Shown one piece after another: positions 60,579 to 64,000 of a stretch of DNA of 64,000 nucleotides. The stretch comes from Collinsella aerofaciens (lineage in GTDB: Bacteria; Actinomycetota; Coriobacteriia; Coriobacteriales; Coriobacteriaceae), in contig NZ_JAHONA010000001.1 in NCBI RefSeq assembly GCF_019131995.1, positions 1-64,000 of the forward strand, in the 5' to 3' direction. Numbering within the stretch: the stretch's first letter is position 1; every line of letters starts with the position of its first letter. The notes beneath the pieces are model-generated. The model was not told where the DNA came from. It did no database searches and saw only the letters and a list, made by a program, of their open reading frames with translations. Both the position numbers and the translations under genes were made by a program.

Positions 60579-60965
60579 ATGGCACCATCAAAATGCTATG
60601 GCACCACGGCCTTTGCCCTGGTTACGATATTGGTGATTTTCGCTATGTTTGCATCCGTTTCTTCATGCACAGATAGAGCCCGCTATAGCGGAGGAGATGA
60701 TTACCTTGTCTTTGGAGCCGGCAGCGTTCATTCTATTGAGGGAACGGAACTCGTAATCCAAACAGACAACAGTCCCCGCTACACCGACGCTGGAAAGCAA
60801 ACCCGGATTACATTCCCCTCATCTGGCCGAATCAAAGACAAGCTTTCCCAAATCAAAGTTGGGACAAGAGTTTCCTACTCACGCTTTGAGTCGGTAGACG
60901 CATCTGGATCATACGAGGGAAACGATATCGAAATTGAACAGGCAAACACTATAAGGAGATGTTGA
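60579..60965 (+). CDS. Small lipoprotein
   Basis: The 128-residue product has a hydrophobic leader (TAFALVTILVIFAMFASVSSC) with a lipobox-like SVSSC, followed by a soluble Ser/Gly/Asp-rich, beta-type domain. No family is recognised. It is AT-rich like the preceding gene, with which it likely forms a two-gene unit. The ATG at 60579 has no clear ribosome site, so translation may be coupled to the preceding stop (60573). It might act as inhibitor or partner of the peptidase, which is only a guess. Confidence 0.65.
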   Translation: MAPSKCYGTTAFALVTILVIFAMFASVSSCTDRARYSGGDDYLVFGAGSVHSIEGTELVIQTDNSPRYTDAGKQTRITFPSSGRIKDKLSQIKVGTRVSYSRFESVDASGSYEGNDIEIEQANTIRRC

Positions 60966-60995
60966 GGAACTGAGCCTCTGCGCAGTTCCTCAACA
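60962..60995. terminator. Hairpin between converging lipoprotein and ligA genes
   Basis: GTTGAGGAACTG and CAGTTCCTCAAC form a perfect 12-bp stem around AGCCTCTGCG. T runs are absent, so the stem may act as a bidirectional stop with modest strength. Confidence 0.6.
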
Positions 60996-61000
60996 AATCA

Positions 61001-63301
<2,301 letters not shown>

Positions 63302-63337
63302 TCAAACCGCACCGAATCGGCAGCCGCCAGACCGGGG

Positions 63338-63542
63338 TGGACAGCTAGTTCAGATACGTATAATTCTGCAAGCCTGGTCGTGTTCAGACGTCATCATTCC
63401 AGCCAATTTGGCCGCCCCGGGGGCTGCACGACCGACTCGTTCCCCCTTCTAGACTCCCATCCGAACCCCTTCCCCATCCCCAAACAGCTCAAAACGCATG
63501 CTGAACCGCCTCGGATTTATACGTATCTGAACTAACTGTCCA
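63338..63542. mobile_element. 205-bp MITE-like element with 26-bp inverted ends
   Basis: The left end (63338-63363, beginning TGGACAGCTAGTTCAG) and the complement of the right end (63517-63542) match at 25 of 26. Inside lie a GGTCGTG / CACGACC pair and GC-rich stems. There is no ORF or clear target duplication. The ends are unrelated to those at 6954-7164. Confidence 0.65.
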
Positions 63543-63612
63543 GGCTCACCCAGAATCGAGCAACTTCATATGCTCCTTTTTTAACTCAATTTATCGCAGT
63601 TAATATTTTATA

Positions 63613-63640
63613 TTGTGTTTGCAATATATTTTGGTATTAT
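63613..63640 (+). promoter_or_regulatory. Promoter of the last gene
   Basis: TTGTGT (63613-63618) and TATTAT (63635-63640), spaced 16 bases, in an AT-rich stretch 19 bases upstream of the start codon. Confidence 0.6.
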
Positions 63641-63658
63641 CAACGTGAGGTGATTGAA

Positions 63659-64000
63659 ATGAAGAATCAGTCCAAACGTTTCCTAACCATCCTCGTCCCC
63701 CTTGTCCTTATAGCAGCCGCTTTGCTCGGCTTTTTCTGGAAGGACATTCCCTTTTCGAAAGACCTTTCCTTGCGGGGCGAAGTCGTTGCTGTGTATCACC
63801 CTTCCGCCAGCGGGGCAAGCGAAGGCCGCTTCGTTATCGCAAGCGAGCAATTCCAATCCGCACCGCTGCACCTCAACTTCAAAATCGATTCAACCATCCC
63901 CATTAAGGATCAGGATGGTAAGAAGGCAGAAGTCGGAGCCATCAAAGAAGGTGTCTACGTTGACGTAACCTGCACCGTCAACACCAGCAGCGATCCCGAT
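63659..64000 (+). CDS. Membrane-anchored protein, 3' end outside the window
   Basis: It starts with ATG at 63659 after AGGTGATTGAA. The 114 residues present give one N-terminal membrane helix (FLTILVPLVLIAAALLGFFW) followed by an extracytoplasmic domain rich in beta-strand patterns (LRGEVVAVYHPSASGASEG ...), recalling small DUF3221/YobA-like proteins. There is no lipobox. The stop lies beyond 64000, so the length is unknown. No family assignment is secure. Confidence 0.75.
   Translation, partial: MKNQSKRFLTILVPLVLIAAALLGFFWKDIPFSKDLSLRGEVVAVYHPSASGASEGRFVIASEQFQSAPLHLNFKIDSTIPIKDQDGKKAEVGAIKEGVYVDVTCTVNTSSDPD

Overview
The window looks like a chromosomal segment of a gut Actinomycetota of the class Coriobacteriia, most like Collinsella. 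The signs are high GC, type III glutamine synthetase, a split MetH, a tmRNA whose tag ends in MALAA, sortase pili with LPxTG-type pilins, and many GC-rich intergenic palindromes. This placement is inferred from gene content and was not checked by any search. There is no prophage, CRISPR array, rRNA operon or intact insertion sequence.

Layout. 0.2-7 kb: an iron-dependent alcohol dehydrogenase, two paralogous-looking helical proteins of unknown role, a fused MurT-GatD peptidoglycan amidating enzyme, and tRNA-Glu followed by tRNA-end debris. 7-17 kb: GlnN, the methionine/folate operon metF - MetH reactivation protein - metH, a UPF0210 protein, a methyltransferase and YhbY. 17-25.6 kb: a 1000-residue ATPase/BTAD regulator, nagB, a PTS EIIA, glmM (amino-sugar metabolism), rplM-rpsI and a patatin-like hydrolase. 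25.7-28.3 kb: a tandem repeat array, tmRNA, a small unknown protein and a DinJ-like/PIN toxin-antitoxin pair. 28.4-35.7 kb: a metal-handling block with a P1B-type ATPase plus a small DUF6110-like protein, a heterodimeric ABC transporter of the YbtPQ/IrtAB type and a divergent AraC regulator. Two related palindromes tie this block together. 35.7-41 kb: an AAA/DUF4143 ATPase and the gatCAB operon. 41-50 kb: a sortase-pilus locus with a 1151-residue tip adhesin, minor pilin, backbone pilin and class C sortase. A tiny membrane-protein ORF and a convergent structured RNA candidate lie within it. 50-57 kb: a HAD phosphatase, an MFS transporter, moaA and a moaC-mobB fusion, and an unknown protein with a possible nuclease fold. 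57-64 kb: a MATE pump with its MerR regulator, a secreted putative cysteine peptidase with a lipoprotein, ligA and a truncated membrane protein at the right edge.

The most unusual content is intergenic. Two elements (15524-15657 and 37283-37428) have long outer stems of unrelated sequence but share three short motifs at equivalent positions inside, the signature of a conserved structure. Around them are several dispersed palindrome families: a 65-bp family in four copies, a CCACAAAGG family in five or more copies, and a tandem 57-bp pair. There are also two ~210-bp elements bounded by long inverted repeats, a 61-62-bp tandem array, and 48-bp direct repeats carrying a tmRNA T-arm sequence. Many lie within a few bases of a stop codon. 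Other points of interest are a G9 tract early in the adhesin gene (possible phase variation) and the candidate type I toxin-antitoxin-like pair next to the sortase.
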